Shown: positions 62,475 through 64,000 of the stretch, piece by piece
How positions within the stretch are numbered: position 1 is the first letter of the stretch
How the letters are laid out: each line of letters begins with the position of its first letter
Assembly: GCA_963783105.1 (NCBI GenBank)
Contig: CAWAMI010000004.1
Coordinates: 1 to 64,000, forward strand
Length of the DNA: 64,000 bases
Direction of reading: 5' to 3'
Source: JAVEDQ01 sp963783105
GTDB lineage: Bacteria > Actinomycetota > Actinomycetes > Frankiales > Frankiaceae
Made by a program: the position numbers and the translations under genes
The notes under the pieces: model-generated
The model's database searches: none
Told to the model about the DNA's origin: nothing
Seen by the model: the letters and a program-made list of their open reading frames with translations, nothing else

Positions 62475-63232
62475 GCACGGGAAGTCAGAGTTCGGAGCAG
62501 CCGCTGGCGGGACGGGTCGCGCTGCTGACCGGAGCCTCCGGAGGCATCGGTCGTGCCGTCGCGCTCCGCCTCGCGGAGGTGGGCGTCGACCTGGCCCTCA
62601 CCTACGCCAGCTCCGAGGGGCCCGCGCAGCAGCTGGCCGAGGAGGTGCGGGACCGCGGCCGGCACGCTCTCGTCCTGCACGGCGACCTCGCCGATCCCGG
62701 CGTGCCCGCGCACCTCGTGGCCGAGACGAATCGACGGCTCGGGCCGGTGGACGTCCTCGTCGCCAACGCCGGGTTGGGGGAACAGCGGCAGTGGCCGGAC
62801 GTGGACGTCGAGCTCTGGGACCGGACGCTGGCCGTCAACCTCCGCGCGCCGTTCCTGCTCGTGCAGGCGGTGGCGCCGGGGATGGTCGAGCGGAGGTTCG
62901 GCCGGATCCTCGCGTTGTCGTCGGTCGCGGCCTACACCGGCGGCGTGGTCGGGCCGCACTACGCCGCGTCGAAGGCCGGGCTCAACGGGCTGGTGCACTA
63001 CTTCGCCGGTCGGCTCGCCGGGGAGGGCGTGACGGTCAACGGCATCGCGCCCGCGCTGATCGAGCAGACGGGCATGCTCCCGCAGGCCCCGGAGGGCGGG
63101 ATGCCGCTGCCGATCCCGGTCGGACGGCTCGGGCAGCCGCACGAGGTGGCGGACCTCGCGCTGGCCGTTCTGTCCAACGGCTATTTGACGAACCAGGTCC
63201 TGCTGCTCGACGGCGGCCTGCACCCGAGCTGA
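62471..63232 (+). CDS. short-chain dehydrogenase/reductase
   Basis: The 253-residue classical SDR has the cofactor motif LLTGASGGIGRAVALRL at about residues 18-34 and the NAG motif in VLVANAGLG. The catalytic Ser lies in ILALSSVAAYTGG and the Tyr/Lys pair in YAASKAGLNG. The C-terminus, LTNQVLLLDGGLHPS, is typical of 3-oxoacyl-ACP reductase-like enzymes. Substrate not known. The ATG overlaps the stop of the aldo/keto reductase remnant. The next gene is convergent. Confidence 0.93.
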   Translation: MSTGSQSSEQPLAGRVALLTGASGGIGRAVALRLAEVGVDLALTYASSEGPAQQLAEEVRDRGRHALVLHGDLADPGVPAHLVAETNRRLGPVDVLVANAGLGEQRQWPDVDVELWDRTLAVNLRAPFLLVQAVAPGMVERRFGRILALSSVAAYTGGVVGPHYAASKAGLNGLVHYFAGRLAGEGVTVNGIAPALIEQTGMLPQAPEGGMPLPIPVGRLGQPHEVADLALAVLSNGYLTNQVLLLDGGLHPS

Positions 63233-63259
63233 GCGCGGGACCCGCGCGCGACGCGGCGG

Positions 63260-64000
63260 TCAGCCGTTGACGAGCCGCAGCACCGAGTGGGCCTCCGGAC
63301 CCGACAGCCGACGCCGGGCCGCCTCCGTGGCGGCCTCGACGATCTGTGACCAGCGGGCGTTGCTCATCGCGTTGAGGCCCATGACGCCGAGCTCCCGGGC
63401 GCCGGGCTGGAACGTGAGCACCGGCGTGCCGCGGCGCCGCACGCTCAGGGCCTCGCGCCCGAGCGTCCCCCGGAACAGCAGGCGAGCGCCGAGATCCAGG
63501 CGGGCCGAGGGAGCGCCCGAGAACGACATCGGGCTGATGGCGATGACGGCGTCCAGGCCGCGGCCCGCGAGCAGGTCGAGGTTGGTCGGGGAATGGGCGC
63601 CGCCGTCGACGTATTCGTGCTCCTGGCCGTCGTCATCCGCGATGCGCACGGGCTGGAAGTAGCCCGGAATGGCGCAGGACGCGGCGATCGCCTTCGAGAA
63701 CGGCGCCTGCGGGGCGCCGGCCGAACCGAACACGACCCGCTCGCCGCCCTTGCGCCGCACCGCGCAGATCCACGTGTTGTGCTCGGGCCAGACATCGCCG
63801 CCGACCGTCTGCACGAGCCGGACGATGCCGCCGGGGCTCACCCGCCCCGGCGGGACCATGCCGGCAATTCGGGACCCGAGCCGCGCCCGACCGCCGGTCC
63901 TCGCGGCGGCCTGCACGGCCCGCTCCGCCGTGGCGGCCGCGCCACCGCCCCCGGCGGCGCCGAGCCCGGGTGCGGAGACCTGCCCGCGCCGGTAGCTGCC
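63260..64000 (-). CDS. patatin-like phospholipase family protein, 5' end beyond the window
   Basis: The visible 246 codons hold the C-terminal part of a patatin-type acyl hydrolase: FSKAIAASCAIPGYFQPVRI and the catalytic-aspartate motif YVDGGAHSPTNLDLL (D-G-G). The end (LGVMGLNAMSNARWSQIVEAA, then RRRLSG) is typical of actinobacterial members. The nucleophile motif GxSxG is not in the window; the frame stays open to base 64000, so the gene continues to the right. It would hydrolyse membrane lipids or related esters. Convergent with the SDR gene. Confidence 0.88.
   Translation of the reverse strand, partial: GSYRRGQVSAPGLGAAGGGGAAATAERAVQAAARTGGRARLGSRIAGMVPPGRVSPGGIVRLVQTVGGDVWPEHNTWICAVRRKGGERVVFGSAGAPQAPFSKAIAASCAIPGYFQPVRIADDDGQEHEYVDGGAHSPTNLDLLAGRGLDAVIAISPMSFSGAPSARLDLGARLLFRGTLGREALSVRRRGTPVLTFQPGARELGVMGLNAMSNARWSQIVEAATEAARRRLSGPEAHSVLRLVNG

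Overview
This window is from the chromosome of a high-GC Gram-positive actinobacterium. The evidence is very high GC with strong G/C third-position bias, frequent GTG starts, 4-base stop/start overlaps, a class E sortase with an LPXTG-type substrate, F420-type oxidoreductases, a DUF1707 protein, and the core gene order mfd / SurA-like / mazG / eno / ftsB / DUF501 / ppx. Family or genus cannot be fixed from the sequence alone. No phage, transposase or CRISPR locus is visible.

Layout. (1) Bases 1-6400 hold a surface-polysaccharide locus. A minus-strand run reads GDP-mannose 3,5-epimerase, WecB/TagA glycosyltransferase, hexapeptide acyltransferase, CDP-glycerol glycerophosphotransferase and O-antigen ligase-like polymerase. 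A UDP-glucuronate decarboxylase-like gene is divergent. Four of the five minus-strand genes are cut by single-base frameshifts although their protein motifs stay intact when frames are joined, so sequence errors are more likely than decay. (2) 6.5-11.5 kb: a degenerate SGNH protein, a Tat-exported M28-like peptidase, an APC permease and a Phd/PIN toxin-antitoxin pair. (3) 11.5-20 kb: envelope genes, namely an M1-like lipoprotein peptidase, DUF4012 protein, LPFTG surface protein, class E sortase, two LysM membrane proteins and a secreted Cys-containing protein. (4) 20-27.5 kb: DUF1707, band-7 protein, quinone oxidoreductase, aldo/keto reductase and a very large secreted glycosidase/FN3 protein. 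(5) 27.5-44 kb: the housekeeping core (mfd, SurA-like, mazG, eno, ftsB, DUF501, ppx) interleaved with exported proteins (polysaccharide deacetylase, TIM-barrel-like lipoprotein, matrixin-like protease, HD-GYP phosphodiesterase). (6) 44-58.8 kb: a second DUF4012-like protein, two GH43-like lipoproteins, a GT39-like membrane protein, family-5 uracil-DNA glycosylase, type II NADH dehydrogenase-like enzyme, DUF4232 lipoprotein, ACT regulator, peptide deformylase, an unusual tRNA with a UAA anticodon, a Tat-exported esterase, a sugar dehydrogenase lipoprotein and a lipoprotein with cell-wall-binding-like repeats. (7) 58.9-64 kb: small-molecule metabolism (enoyl-CoA hydratase, VOC protein, ArsR regulator, two F420-type enzymes, SDR) and the 3' part of a patatin-like gene running off the right end.

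The strongest unexplained signals are non-coding: two copies of an 87-bp inverted-repeat element (32001 and 55633), two arrays with a 47-bp period (21669 and 31385) and a related 46-bp pair (47028), a 26-bp perfect palindrome in front of the DUF4012 gene, and a type I tRNA with a UAA anticodon in a genome where UUA codons should be rare (two lie in the polysaccharide genes). A C-terminal domain shared by two lipoproteins (33209 and 56979), ending in LITYQ, may be an undescribed envelope domain.
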